In this document: one piece after another, positions 37,901 through 45,890 of the stretch | How the letters are laid out: every line of letters begins with the position of its first letter | How positions within the stretch are numbered: the stretch's first letter is position 1 | Origin: an uncultured Actinomycetes bacterium | GTDB lineage: Bacteria; Actinomycetota; Acidimicrobiia; Acidimicrobiales; Acidimicrobilacustridaceae | Direction: 5' to 3' | Assembly: GCA_937876315.1 (NCBI GenBank) | Contig: CALEHQ010000043.1 | Span: 62,001-126,000 of the forward strand | Length of the DNA stretch: 64,000 bases | Notes under the pieces: generated by a model | Told to the model about the DNA's origin: nothing | Databases searched by the model: none | What the model saw: the letters and a program-made list of their open reading frames with translations, nothing else | Position numbers and translations under genes: made by a program

Positions 37901-38390
37901 GCGCTACCGCAACTGCCGCGGGGCCGAACGCCTCGCCGACAGGTCCAACGCCATCGAGAAGGCCAGTGACGCCATCGGCGGCGCGCAGTCGATCGCGCTG
38001 CACCGCCCACACGGCGTCCTTCAAGGCAACGACCGCAGCGTTCAGCCGTTCGAGCTCGACGCTCGCAAGAGCATTCGCACCCTGAGCATCAGAATCGAGA
38101 TGACGCTCAAGCTCGGCGATCTGGTGAGCAAGCCCATCAATCAGGTTGGTCGTGGCGATTCGAAGACCGGGAACCTCGAGCAACGCTCGAACGCCAGCCA
38201 CACCCCGAAGGAGACGATCGGCATCGGCAACCGCAGTTGCTGCGTCGGCAACGGGAGCGACGGAAACGGCCTTCGAAGAAAGAACGCCAGCTAGCAGTTG
38301 TGATGCCGCTTCGAGGCGGTCACAAACCTCAGCCGAGCCAGGAGGCTGGCGGAGCGACGGTCGACGAACGACAGCGATAATCCCGCACAT
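34917..38390 (-). CDS. Oversized GlmS-like glucosamine-6-phosphate synthase homologue
   Basis: The 1157-residue protein is nearly twice the length of GlmS (about 610). It starts MCGIIAVVRR, so Cys2 of the glutaminase is present. A 160-residue helical insertion (11-170) precedes LEVRGRDSAGLHL. HTRWA (273-277), LNGDVDN and TDAKVI follow. Two SIS domains are at about 530-680 (VVAVSQSGTTTDTNRT, VASTKAF) and 705-850 (WAIVGNGANR, KHIDLSS). The final 300 residues match nothing I know, and the canonical ending PRNLAKSVTVE is missing. Lying 12 bases after glmM, it probably makes GlcN-6-P for UDP-GlcNAc, but a different amidotransferase role cannot be excluded. Confidence 0.85.
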   Translation of the reverse strand: MCGIIAVVRRPSLRQPPGSAEVCDRLEAASQLLAGVLSSKAVSVAPVADAATAVADADRLLRGVAGVRALLEVPGLRIATTNLIDGLAHQIAELERHLDSDAQGANALASVELERLNAAVVALKDAVWAVQRDRLRAADGVTGLLDGVGPVGEAFGPAAVAVALSIHQALSALDRLEVRGRDSAGLHLLVRNHGLDLSSPALSAVVADRAADPLFGSMAVRTPAGHLSFVYKAAAEIGELGDNTRALRSAIVSDPLLRHALGSPDVEAVVLGHTRWASVGIISQPNAHPLNSEETDEVGGAYVTAVLNGDVDNFADLKAAQSLHIADEITTDAKVIPTLTSRAMADGTDVLDAFRSTVNELEGSVAIAASAADAADSLLLALRGSGQALYIGFAEDSFIVASEPYGVVEETATYLRLDGDIPVDPTNPASSGQVVRLAGAQAGDREGVERWAYDGTVISVTADDLADAQITTRDIDRGDSPHFLLKEIGEAPASFRKTLRGKLVELDGRSDVLLGDEVLSPELRAALANGSITRILAIGQGTAAVAARALLEGLAAFAPTSSVKVEAILATELSGFHLADSMVDTLVVAVSQSGTTTDTNRTVDLVRARGAHVVAIVNRRNSDLTDRADGVLYTSDGRDVEMSVASTKAFYAQIAACFLLAAALADAIGVSSPERNAVLDGLRQIPDAMERTFALRDDIEAAAQRVAPSRRYWAIVGNGANRIAAEEVRIKLSELCYKAIACDGTEDKKHIDLSSEPMILVCAAGLQGSTADDVAKEVAIYRAHKAAPVVIATQGEERFSAALQVIAVPEVHPRLAFILSAMVGHLFGYEAALAIDAQARPLREARAAIDSAVAAGLPGDGESLLEGVRPALNVLASRYFDGLRNGEYNGHLEASTAVRLATVWRFALGSVPLESYQVEYGKVGTPAVVLEDLVAALTSAIDELTRPVDAIKHQAKTVTVGISRSDETLMQVPLVKAVLSTGVSRDRLTYSTLRTLSALEPLVDEVLGYTRYAIEGHVDPAGRDEARVVIVDRGGLARDLQSRTTDDPQLRGTKRLVAVEHTVLVAKGRNDGRTVVIVPEIKDGETTGLSLLHVRVRDDLALPTLRSVLQGYRNRYAAIKHAVTETEPIFRDDLLTDVPVIELMTEPVNLLAEHWRS

Positions 38391-38402
38391 GAGAGCGCCA
38401 GC

Positions 38403-39719
38403 CTAGGCCGAGCAGGCCTGGATCACGGCTGCAGCGAGGTTGTCGGCTGCGTCCTCGGCCTGCGCCAAAGTGGGCGCTTCCACCATGACCCGCACAAGGG
38501 GTTCGGTCCCGCTGAGTCGGATCAAAACACGACCCCGAGCCCCCAACGATTGTTCGACCGCAGCGATCTCAGCGGCAATAGCTTCAGCGATGTCGTCACG
38601 ACGATGTTCAAGGCGGACATTACGCAATACCTGAGGGAGTCGATCCATGACCTCTGCGGCCAAGACCGACAGTGGGATTTGGGAGCGACCAACAAGATCG
38701 ACCAGCTGCACACCGGAAAGAACACCGTCGCCCGTGGTTGCCCGATCGGCAAACACAATATGGCCGGACTGTTCGCCACCGAGCGAACTTGACGTGCGAG
38801 CAAGCGCCTCAAGAACATGGCGATCGCCAACCGGCGTTTCGACAACTTCAATGCCCTGCTCATCCATCGCCAAACGAAAACCAAGGTTCGACATCACTGT
38901 CACAACGACGCGATTGCCCGCGAGCTCGCCGCGGTTGCGAAGATCGCGAGCGAACAGCGCAATGAGTTGATCCCCGTCGATCAGTTCGCCCCGCTCGTCA
39001 ACAGCAAGAAGGCGGTCGGCATCACCGTCGAACGCGAGGCCAAGTGCAGCGCCGCTTGCAACCACGGCCCGCTGTAAATCTTCCGGATGCGTCGATCCAC
39101 AGGCATCGTTGATGTTTCGGCCATCGGGCTGTGCGTGAAGCACTTCAACCTCGAGGCCGAGACTGCGAAAGATTCCTGGTGCAACCGAGGACGCAGCGCC
39201 GTTTGCACAATCAATCACAACACGCATCGGAGCGACGGTAACAACCGACGATGCGACTGCGTCGCACCATTCGGCGACGGCACCCGCATCGGTTTTGAAA
39301 TCAACAGCGAGATCGAACTCGACATTCGCAGCAACCAACGCGTCGAGCGCACTTTCAAGCTCAGCTTCAAGTTCATCAGACAACTTGCGGCCGCCAGCAG
39401 CAAAGAACTTGATGCCATTATCGGACCATGAATTATGTGATGCAGAGATCACTGCGCCTGGAACACCACGTTGGGCACAGACCCACGCGACCGCTGGCGT
39501 TGGAACAACTCCCAGACTCAACGGTTGCGCGCCACCGAGAGCCAATCCGGTTCCAAGCGCGCGTTCAAGATGCCTTCCCGATTCACGAGTATCGCGACCA
39601 ATGACGAACGCAGAAGTTCCAAGAACCTGCGCAGCAGCCTTGCCTAACGCAACAACAAGCGCGTCAGTCAGCTCAGATGCGGGGCCGCGAACACCATCGG
39701 TTCCGAATCGGAGGGTCAT
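38403..39719 (-). CDS. glmM: Phosphoglucosamine mutase
   Basis: GlmM converts GlcN-6-P to GlcN-1-P on the way to UDP-GlcNAc. The 438-residue protein begins LRFGTDGVRG and has the active-site phosphoserine block VISASHNSWSDNGIKFF. The metal-binding AFDGDADR and the late LIRLSGTEPLVRVMVEA phosphate-binding block follow. It is followed by the GlmS homologue and lies downstream of rpsI with a 46-base gap, the typical actinobacterial order rplM-rpsI-glmM-glmS. Confidence 0.97.
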   Translation of the reverse strand: MTLRFGTDGVRGPASELTDALVVALGKAAAQVLGTSAFVIGRDTRESGRHLERALGTGLALGGAQPLSLGVVPTPAVAWVCAQRGVPGAVISASHNSWSDNGIKFFAAGGRKLSDELEAELESALDALVAANVEFDLAVDFKTDAGAVAEWCDAVASSVVTVAPMRVVIDCANGAASSVAPGIFRSLGLEVEVLHAQPDGRNINDACGSTHPEDLQRAVVASGAALGLAFDGDADRLLAVDERGELIDGDQLIALFARDLRNRGELAGNRVVVTVMSNLGFRLAMDEQGIEVVETPVGDRHVLEALARTSSSLGGEQSGHIVFADRATTGDGVLSGVQLVDLVGRSQIPLSVLAAEVMDRLPQVLRNVRLEHRRDDIAEAIAAEIAAVEQSLGARGRVLIRLSGTEPLVRVMVEAPTLAQAEDAADNLAAAVIQACSA

Positions 39720-39765
39720 GAGTTAGAAGCAAACGAACTCGCCGACAAAAGCGAGAACGAATGAC

Positions 39766-40158
39766 TTAGCGCTTCGAGTACTGCGGAGCCTTACGAGCCT
39801 TCTTGAGGCCGTACTTCTTCGATTCCTTCTTACGATCATCGCGAGTAAGGAATCCGGCCTTCTTGAGCTCGCCACGCAGTTCCGGATCGAGTTCGATAAG
39901 AGCACGGGCAATGCCGTGACGAAGTGCGCCGGCCTGGCCGGACACGCCGCCACCGTCGATGTTGCACACGACGTCGTAGACCTCGTCGGTGCTCGTAAGA
40001 CGAAGCGGTTCGGTGAGGATCATGCGATGCGTTTCGGACGGGAAGTAGTCAGCGACCGGACGCTTATTCACAGTGATAGTGCCTGAGCCAGGTCGAAGCA
40101 TGACGCGTGCAACTGCACGCTTACGACGACCGGTTGACTGAACGAGAGGGTTCGACAT
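39766..40158 (-). CDS. rpsI: Ribosomal protein S9
   Basis: Small-subunit protein whose C-terminal tail reaches the P-site tRNA. The 130-residue sequence begins with [19 protein letters not shown], has [20 protein letters not shown] and ends [12 protein letters not shown], the invariant tail with terminal KR. It follows rplM after 17 bases. Confidence 0.98.
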   Translation of the reverse strand: MSNPLVQSTGRRKRAVARVMLRPGSGTITVNKRPVADYFPSETHRMILTEPLRLTSTDEVYDVVCNIDGGGVSGQAGALRHGIARALIELDPELRGELKKAGFLTRDDRKKESKKYGLKKARKAPQYSKR

Positions 40159-40175
40159 TGTCTGTTCCTTGCCGC

Positions 40176-40622
40176 TCAGCGAGCCTTGGCGTGGGCGAAT
40201 TCGATGGTCTGCGGATCTTGGGCAGCGTGATTGTGCACCGGACCGGCGTAGACCTTGAGTTTCTTGATCATCTGACGACCAAGACGATTCTTGGGGATCA
40301 TGCCGCGAACAGCGCGACGCACTGCTTCTTCGGGCTTCTCCGCGATCAACTGACCGTATGTCTTTGTGCGCAGACCACCCGGGTAACCGGAGTGACGATG
40401 AACGAGCGTCTTCTCGCCCTTGTTCGATGTGAGCACGACCTTGTCAGCGTTAATCACGATGACGTGATCGCCAGTGTCGATGTGCGGGGTGTAGGTCGGC
40501 TTGTGCTTGCCACGAAGAATCGTTGCAACCTCAGTGGCGAGACGACCGAGGACCATGCCTTCGGCGTCGACGACGAACCACTGGCGCTGAATTTCACTGA
40601 CCTTGGGGGTGTAGGTGCGCAT
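40176..40622 (-). CDS. rplM: Ribosomal protein L13
   Basis: Early-assembling large-subunit protein of 148 residues. It starts [20 protein letters not shown] and has [38 protein letters not shown] and [18 protein letters not shown]. It is paired with rpsI. The 153 bases upstream, before truA, probably form its leader; I see no clear promoter there. Confidence 0.98.
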   Translation of the reverse strand: MRTYTPKVSEIQRQWFVVDAEGMVLGRLATEVATILRGKHKPTYTPHIDTGDHVIVINADKVVLTSNKGEKTLVHRHSGYPGGLRTKTYGQLIAEKPEEAVRRAVRGMIPKNRLGRQMIKKLKVYAGPVHNHAAQDPQTIEFAHAKAR

Positions 40623-40775
40623 GGCGCAGCCCTTCTGCTTGGGTCCACCCGAAGGTGACTGTCGAACAAAGTCCAGTGTCGGCAGGGAAACTGCGCACCG
40701 GAGCGGAGGAGAGAGCCTACGGGTAGGCCCCGAACCAAGGCAACTCTGCCCAATCGGGCCGATTCGCCGCCGGTC

Positions 40776-41642
40776 TCAGTAGCCAACTTCCCAGAGGCAA
40801 AGCCCCTGCGGAGGGGCGACTCCCCCGGCGGCGGCACGGTCTTGCGCCCGGATGATCCCGGCCATTTCCCCAGGGCGACGGAAACCTCGGCCCATCTCAA
40901 CCAGCGTTCCCACAATGGACCGGACCATCTGATGGCAATAGGAAGACGCTCGGATATCGAACCGGAGGACCCCGTCGCCCAGTTCGTGCCATGAGGCATC
41001 GTGGACCCGGCGCATAAGCGACGGCTCAAAGCCCGTCACCGGGTTGGGCTTTGGCCGGCGACAGAAGCTTGAGAAATTGTGAAGGCCATAGAGAGCGTCG
41101 CACCCGAGGCGAAGCGCGTGAATGTCGAGGTCTTGCGGCACCCACCACGAGGTCGCAGCCAGGAACGGATCAGGAATCGGACGATTCACGATGGTGTAGC
41201 GATACGAACGCCACAGCGCGGAAAAGCGCGCATCGAAATCAGCTGCAGCGAGTTGCGCGTCGCGCACAACAATCCCGGGAACGCATTGCCGATTGATCGA
41301 TCGTGCGAGTCGCGCCGGTGAACCCTTCCCCGATGCAACAAGATCGGTATCGACATCGAATGAGATCACTTGACCCCATCCGTGCACACCGGCATCGGTC
41401 CGACCAGCAATCGATAACACCACTGGGTGTCCAACGCAGCGTTCAATTTCCGAACGAATCGTGCCCGCCACGGTTTCGACGCCTTCGTTTTCGGCCATAC
41501 CCCGAAACTTCGAACCGTCGTAGGCGATGGTCATGCGCAATCGCGTGAATCCTGCGGCTGGGGCAGGAATGTCAACAACTGCGCGTTCTGTGACCGGACG
41601 CGATTCGACCGACCACAGTGGGTCGGTCGAAGTCACAGTCAT
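40776..41642 (-). CDS. truA: tRNA pseudouridine(38-40) synthase
   Basis: TruA isomerises U38-U40 in the anticodon arm. The 288-residue protein has IAYDGSKFRGMA, the catalytic aspartate in AGRTDAGVHGWGQ (D83) and the late block SYCHQMVRSIVGTLVEMGRG. About 28 residues precede the usual start (residue 34 begins RLRMTIAYDG), so an N-terminal extension is present. It lies 27 bases downstream of rplQ, the usual place. Confidence 0.95.
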   Translation of the reverse strand: MTVTSTDPLWSVESRPVTERAVVDIPAPAAGFTRLRMTIAYDGSKFRGMAENEGVETVAGTIRSEIERCVGHPVVLSIAGRTDAGVHGWGQVISFDVDTDLVASGKGSPARLARSINRQCVPGIVVRDAQLAAADFDARFSALWRSYRYTIVNRPIPDPFLAATSWWVPQDLDIHALRLGCDALYGLHNFSSFCRRPKPNPVTGFEPSLMRRVHDASWHELGDGVLRFDIRASSYCHQMVRSIVGTLVEMGRGFRRPGEMAGIIRAQDRAAAGGVAPPQGLCLWEVGY

Positions 41643-41669
41643 TGTTGTCCTATCAGGACCGAACTGGTC

Positions 41670-42023
41670 TCAGACCAGTTCGATGCGAGCCATCGGAGCG
41701 TTGTCGCCCTGACGCGGGCCGAGCTTAAGGATGCGGGTGTAACCACCTGGACGTCCTTCGTAACGCGGCGCGATATCCGAGAACAGCTTCGATGCCATTT
41801 CCTTGTCACCCATGAACGACACGACCTGACGGTGGCGATGAACGCCGCCCTTCTTGGCCTTCGTGATGAGCTTCTCGGCGATGGGGCGAAGAGCCTTGGC
41901 CTTGGCTTCGGTGGTGACGATGCCCTCGGCAGCGAAAAGTGATGCTGCGAGGTTCGCCATCATGAGGCGTTGGTGAGCGGCATTGCCGCCGAATCGCTTG
42001 GACTTACGTGGTGTTCCTGGCAT
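41670..42023 (-). CDS. rplQ: Ribosomal protein L17
   Basis: Large-subunit protein near the exit tunnel. The 117-residue sequence starts [25 protein letters not shown] and has [23 protein letters not shown]. It ends [25 protein letters not shown]. The gene follows rpoA after 6 bases. Confidence 0.98.
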   Translation of the reverse strand: MPGTPRKSKRFGGNAAHQRLMMANLAASLFAAEGIVTTEAKAKALRPIAEKLITKAKKGGVHRHRQVVSFMGDKEMASKLFSDIAPRYEGRPGGYTRILKLGPRQGDNAPMARIELV

Positions 42024-42029
42024 GGTGGA

Positions 42030-42968
42030 TCAGTCCCGGTTCTTGAGCGACAAACCGCGCTCGTCAAGCTTCTGGATGACCTCATCAAGCGACTTCTGAC
42101 CGAAGTTGGTCACCGCAAGAAGATCGTCCTCGGACTTGAGGAGAAGTTCACCAACGGTGTTCACCTGGGCACGCTTGAGGCAATTACGGGGACGCTCGGA
42201 AAGATCGAGGTCTTCGATAAGAAGGTCGAGATCGGGTGAGCCGGCATGAGTGATGCTGACCTCGCCGAGTTCAAGACCCTGCGGCTCGTCGCTCATCTCG
42301 GCCACAAGGCCGACAAGTGACTGAAGCGTTGCACCGGCTGATGCAAGAGCTTCACGAGCGGTGATCGATCCGTCGGTCTCGATGTCGAGAACCAGTCGGT
42401 CGAACTCGGTTGACTGCTCGACGCGAGTCGGCTCGACCGAGAAGGTCACACGACGCACTGGCGAGAAGATCGAATCAACCGGAATCACACCAATGGTGTT
42501 GGTTGCCTTGTTTCGTTCAGCCGACACATAGCCACGACCCTTTTCGACGGTGACGTCGAGAGCGAGTCGACCCGACTCGTTGATGGTCGCGATGCGAAGT
42601 TCAGGGTTGAGAATCTCAACATCGGAGGTCGTGACGATGTCACCTGCGGTGACCTCCGCCGGACCCTTGACGTCGATACGAAGGGTCACGGCTTCGTCAC
42701 TGTGAACTCGAAGGACGAGGTCCTTGAGGTTCAAAATGACGTCGGTGACGTCTTCGGTAACACCCTTGATGGTGTCGAATTCATGGAGAGCCTCGTCGAA
42801 CCGCACCTGAGTGACGGCTGCGCCGGGGATTGATGAGAGAAGGGTGCGGCGCAGTGAATTGCCGAGCGTGTGGCCGAAGCCAGGCTCGAGCGGTCCCACC
42901 GCGAACAACTGACGATCGCCATCGGCGTCGCCAAGCGCTTCAACCTTCGGTCGCTGCATAACCAGCAT
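42030..42968 (-). CDS. rpoA: RNA polymerase alpha subunit
   Basis: The 312-residue subunit nucleates RNA polymerase assembly. The N-terminal domain shows GPLEPGFGHTLGNSLRRTLLSSIPG and VKGPAEVTAGDI. The C-terminal DNA- and activator-binding domain shows LDLSERPRNCLKRAQVNTVGELL and ends KNRD. It lies between rpsD and rplQ in the usual order. The 82-base gap to rpsD is larger than others in the cluster. Confidence 0.98.
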   Translation of the reverse strand: MLVMQRPKVEALGDADGDRQLFAVGPLEPGFGHTLGNSLRRTLLSSIPGAAVTQVRFDEALHEFDTIKGVTEDVTDVILNLKDLVLRVHSDEAVTLRIDVKGPAEVTAGDIVTTSDVEILNPELRIATINESGRLALDVTVEKGRGYVSAERNKATNTIGVIPVDSIFSPVRRVTFSVEPTRVEQSTEFDRLVLDIETDGSITAREALASAGATLQSLVGLVAEMSDEPQGLELGEVSITHAGSPDLDLLIEDLDLSERPRNCLKRAQVNTVGELLLKSEDDLLAVTNFGQKSLDEVIQKLDERGLSLKNRD

Positions 42969-43050
42969 TTGTTCCTACCTCGGTTCCGTACGTTCGATTT
43001 CGTGAACTTGCACAAGACATGACCGACGGCGTCGGCCCTGCCTCTGGCAC

Positions 43051-43668
43051 TTACTTGGAATAGAGCTCGACGATGAGCTGCTCGCGCACCGGCACGTCGA
43101 TCTGATCGCGATGGGGAGCCGCAAGGACAGTGACACTGAAGCCACCATCGCCAGCCTCGAGCCACGCCGGAGGCGTGCGATCGAGAACTTCGCGGTTCCA
43201 TTGGATAACGACCAGTTCGCGTGTCTTATCGCGAAGGGTGATGATGTCGCCCTTGCGAACGCGATAGCTCGGGATGTCGACGCGCTTGCCGTTGACATTG
43301 ATGTGTCCGTGGCCAACAAACTGACGAGCCTGCGGACGAGTCGCTGCCCAACCGGAGCGGTACACGACGTTGTCGAGACGCAACTCGAGGAACCGGAGCA
43401 TGTTCTCGCCGGTCACACCCTCGCGACGGTTCGCTTCCTCGTAGAGGTTGCGGAACTGCTTCTCGGAAAGGCCGTAGGTGAAACGCGCCTTCTGCTTTTC
43501 CTGCATCTGGAGCAGGTACTCGCTGGGATTGCCACGACGACGCGTACGTCCGTGCTCACCTGGCGGGTATGGGCGCTTCTCGAGGGCAACAGTTTCGCCC
43601 TTGGTGCCAAAGATGTTGGTGCCGAGGCGACGCGAAACGCGTGCCTTCGGTCCGGTGTAACGAGCCAT
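43051..43668 (-). CDS. rpsD: Ribosomal protein S4
   Basis: Primary 16S-binding protein of 205 residues starting MARYTGPKARVSRRLGTNIFG. It has the S4 RNA-binding domain ENMLRFLELRLDNVVYRSGWA and GHINVNGKRVDIPSYRVRKGD. No zinc-type cysteines are present. The frame runs upstream to 43701, but the ATG at 43668 is the family start and lies 2 bases after rpsK. Confidence 0.98.
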   Translation of the reverse strand: MARYTGPKARVSRRLGTNIFGTKGETVALEKRPYPPGEHGRTRRRGNPSEYLLQMQEKQKARFTYGLSEKQFRNLYEEANRREGVTGENMLRFLELRLDNVVYRSGWAATRPQARQFVGHGHINVNGKRVDIPSYRVRKGDIITLRDKTRELVVIQWNREVLDRTPPAWLEAGDGGFSVTVLAAPHRDQIDVPVREQLIVELYSK

Positions 43669-43670
43669 GT

Positions 43671-44069
43671 TCAGACCCTCCGACGCTTGGGCTGACGGCA
43701 ACCGTTGTGCGGAACAGGAGTGACATCCTTGATTCCGGTGACTTCGATGCCTGCGCTCTGAAGGCTACGGATTGCGGTTTCGCGACCCGAGCCTGGACCC
43801 TTGACGAGCACGTCGACCTTGCGGACTCCGTGTTCCATCGCACGCTTTGCACACTGCTCAGCGGCCATCTGCGCCGCGAACGGCGTCGACTTACGCGAAC
43901 CCTTGAAGCCGACATTTCCGGCTGAGGCCCACGACAGGATGTTGCCGTCCTGGTCAGAGATGCTGACGATGGTGTTGTTGAACGAGCTCTTGATGTGAGC
44001 CACGCCATGAGTGACGTGCTTGCGTTCTTTCTTGCGGGGCCGACGGCCACCACTTGCTGGCTTTGCCAT
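43671..44069 (-). CDS. rpsK: Ribosomal protein S11
   Basis: Platform protein of 132 residues. It starts [20 protein letters not shown] and has [43 protein letters not shown] and the end [20 protein letters not shown]. The ATG at 44069 overlaps the rpsM stop by one base. The longer open frame to 44192 lies inside rpsM and is rejected. Confidence 0.98.
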   Translation of the reverse strand: MAKPASGGRRPRKKERKHVTHGVAHIKSSFNNTIVSISDQDGNILSWASAGNVGFKGSRKSTPFAAQMAAEQCAKRAMEHGVRKVDVLVKGPGSGRETAIRSLQSAGIEVTGIKDVTPVPHNGCRQPKRRRV

Positions 44070-44446
44070 CAGCGCGCCACCTTCTTCTTGCCGGCAACGG
44101 TCTTCTTGGGACCCTTGCGAGTACGTGCATTGGTGTGAGTGCGCTGACCGCGAACGGGAAGACCGCGGCGGTGACGCAGACCCTGGTAACAACCGATTTC
44201 CATCTTGCGGCGGATGTCTTGATCGACATCGCGACGCAGATCGCCTTCAACCTTCAGGCTTGCATCGATGTAGCCACGAATCTTGTTGACCTCTTCATCG
44301 GTGAGGTCGCGAACTCGAGTGCTGGAATTGATCTCGGTGGCTTCACAGATCTGCTTCGCAGTCGTGTTACCGATTCCGTAGATGTAAGTAAGGCTGATTT
44401 CCAGGCGCTTTTCACGCGGGATATCAACACCGGCGATACGTGCCAT
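44069..44446 (-). CDS. rpsM: Ribosomal protein S13
   Basis: Head protein that contacts the large subunit and P-site tRNA. The 125 residues begin [26 protein letters not shown]. It has the helix-hairpin-helix type block and [20 protein letters not shown] near the end. rpmJ lies directly upstream (3-base gap) and rpsK overlaps by one base. Confidence 0.98.
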   Translation of the reverse strand: MARIAGVDIPREKRLEISLTYIYGIGNTTAKQICEATEINSSTRVRDLTDEEVNKIRGYIDASLKVEGDLRRDVDQDIRRKMEIGCYQGLRHRRGLPVRGQRTHTNARTRKGPKKTVAGKKKVAR

Positions 44447-44449
44447 GGA

Positions 44450-44563
44450 TCAGCCCTGCCTTTGCTTGTGGCGAGGATTCTCACAAATGACCTGCACGCG
44501 GCCATGGCGGCGGATCACTTTGCACTTCTCACAGATCTTCTTGACGCTTGGGCGTACTTTCAC
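44450..44563 (-). CDS. rpmJ: Ribosomal protein L36
   Basis: A 37-residue gene found by reading the gap between infA and rpsM. The minus-strand GTG at 44563 opens [20 protein letters not shown], followed by [17 protein letters not shown] and a TGA stop. C11, C14, C27 and H32 form the usual zinc-ribbon ligand set. AAAGGA lies 9 bases upstream of the GTG. The order infA-rpmJ-rpsM is standard. Confidence 0.96.
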   Translation of the reverse strand: MKVRPSVKKICEKCKVIRRHGRVQVICENPRHKQRQG

Positions 44564-44687
44564 TGCGTTTGTTCCTTTCGCCCGGACTCTGCCGGGAACA
44601 TCGGAGCGAAGTTGTCGGCCGAAGCCAAACCCCTCCGATGGGTCTGATCCTTCTGATCAGACACTCGCTTGTGTTCAGTTTTTGTTA

Positions 44688-44747
44688 CTGATGTTGCTGT
44701 TGGTGCTGTTGGTGCTGGTGTTGCTGTTGGTGCTGGTGTTGCTGGTG
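44688..44747 (-). repeat. Triplet-periodic CAC/CAG/CAA repeat directly after infA
   Basis: Sixty bases between the infA stop (TAA, 44748-44750) and an in-frame TAA at 44685-44687 consist only of the codons CAC, CAG, CAA and one CAT in the infA frame (minus strand). It is a degenerate tandem repeat of units such as CACCAGCAA. Readthrough would add a 20-residue His/Gln tail to IF-1. The plus strand reads as Leu/Val, a by-product. Confidence 0.9.
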
Positions 44748-44972
44748 TTACTTGTACCGGTAGGTAATCCGACCACGAGTCAGGTCGTACGGTGTCAGCT
44801 CAACTTGGACGCGATCACCGGGGAGAATACGGATGTAATGCATCCGCATCTTTCCGGAGATGTGGGCCAACACTTTGTGGCCGTTTTCGAGTTCGACGCG
44901 GAACATGGCGTTCGGCAGCGGCTCGGTGACCGTTCCTTCCAGAACGATCGCGTCTTCTTTGGGCTTAGCCAG
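44748..44972 (-). CDS. infA: Translation initiation factor IF-1, apparent CTG start
   Basis: IF-1 occupies the ribosomal A site during initiation. The minus-strand frame from 44972 reads (L/M)[19 protein letters not shown], then [40 protein letters not shown] and [14 protein letters not shown], a complete 74-residue IF-1. The codon where ATG is expected is CTG. No ATG, GTG or TTG exists in this frame near the start, while AGGAG lies 8 bases before the CTG. I therefore call CTG the start. It sits between map and rpmJ, the usual place. Confidence 0.93.
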   Translation of the reverse strand: MAKPKEDAIVLEGTVTEPLPNAMFRVELENGHKVLAHISGKMRMHYIRILPGDRVQVELTPYDLTRGRITYRYK

Positions 44973-45125
44973 GACACTGACTCCTGTGTGATGGATCTGA
45001 AAACCCCTGCTCAGGACCGCGCAAAGGCGGGTTCCCGGACGAGGGCGGACTGAAGACCCTACCGGTCAGGCCCGCTGGCTCCAAATGCGCCAAATGCTGT
45101 GTTCAAATCCTGTGTTAGGGGGTGG

Positions 45126-45869
45126 TCAGAGAAGCGTCAAAATTTCCGGCCCATTGGGGCCAATTGCGATGGTGTGTTCGGCGTGGGCGGCCCAAGATCC
45201 GTCAGCGGAAAGAACCGTCCAACCGTCCTCGGTCAGGAACGTTTCGCAGTCGCCGATGGTCACCATAGGTTCGACCGCCAAAGTCATGCCCGCCTTGAGC
45301 TTTCCCCCCTTACCCGCCACTCCGTAATTGGGGACTTCAGGAGATTCGTGCATCGCTCGACCGATGCCATGGCCCACATAGTCCCGAACCACCGAGAAAC
45401 CGGCGGCCTCGACCACTGCCTGCACCGCAGCGCCAATGTCACCGAGAGTGTTGCCCTCCACCATGGCGGCGATGCCGGCGGCCAGCGAGGCCTCGGTCAC
45501 CGAGATGAGTTTGGCCGCTTCGGCGGAGATCTCCCCCACCCCGACAGTGAAGGCAGCGTCGCCGTGCCACCCCTCGACCACAGCCCCACAGTCGACCGAA
45601 ATAATGTCGCCTTCGTTGAGTACAACAGCGCCGGGGATGCCATGAACGATGACATCGTTCGGCGATGCGCAGATCACCGCTGGGAAGCCGTGGTAGCCGA
45701 GAAAGTTCGAGGTCGCTCCCCTGTTGTCGATGACCTTGCGACCGATCGCATCAAGATCAGCGGTCGTGACACCAGGCCGAATCGCGGCCCGAATCTTTTC
45801 GTGCATTTCTGCAACAACGCGACCAGCCGCGCGCATGAGACGAAGTTCTTCTTTCGAACGAGCTTTCAT
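45126..45869 (-). CDS. map: Methionine aminopeptidase, type I
   Basis: Removes the initiator methionine from nascent proteins. The 247-residue sequence starts with RSKEELRLMRAAGRVVAEMHE. It contains NEGDIISVDCGAVVEGWHGDAAFTVGVG with the metal-binding aspartates, GHGIGRAMHESPEVPNYG and the late ECETFLTEDGWTV-like block. It lies between adk and infA, a common arrangement. Confidence 0.97.
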   Translation of the reverse strand: MKARSKEELRLMRAAGRVVAEMHEKIRAAIRPGVTTADLDAIGRKVIDNRGATSNFLGYHGFPAVICASPNDVIVHGIPGAVVLNEGDIISVDCGAVVEGWHGDAAFTVGVGEISAEAAKLISVTEASLAAGIAAMVEGNTLGDIGAAVQAVVEAAGFSVVRDYVGHGIGRAMHESPEVPNYGVAGKGGKLKAGMTLAVEPMVTIGDCETFLTEDGWTVLSADGSWAAHAEHTIAIGPNGPEILTLL

Positions 45870-45890
45870 GTTCGTTCGCCTTCGCGATTT

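Noticed and set aside
44643-44661. Inverted repeat TCTGATC-cttct-GATCAGA between infA and rpmJ
   Set aside because: Only 7 bp with no T-run, inside what should be a continuous operon. Too weak to call a terminator.
44445-45053. Plus-strand frame with a Leu/Val-rich, membrane-like stretch
   Set aside because: The hydrophobic run is only the complement of the CAC/CAG/CAA repeat after infA. The rest is antisense to infA and rpmJ.
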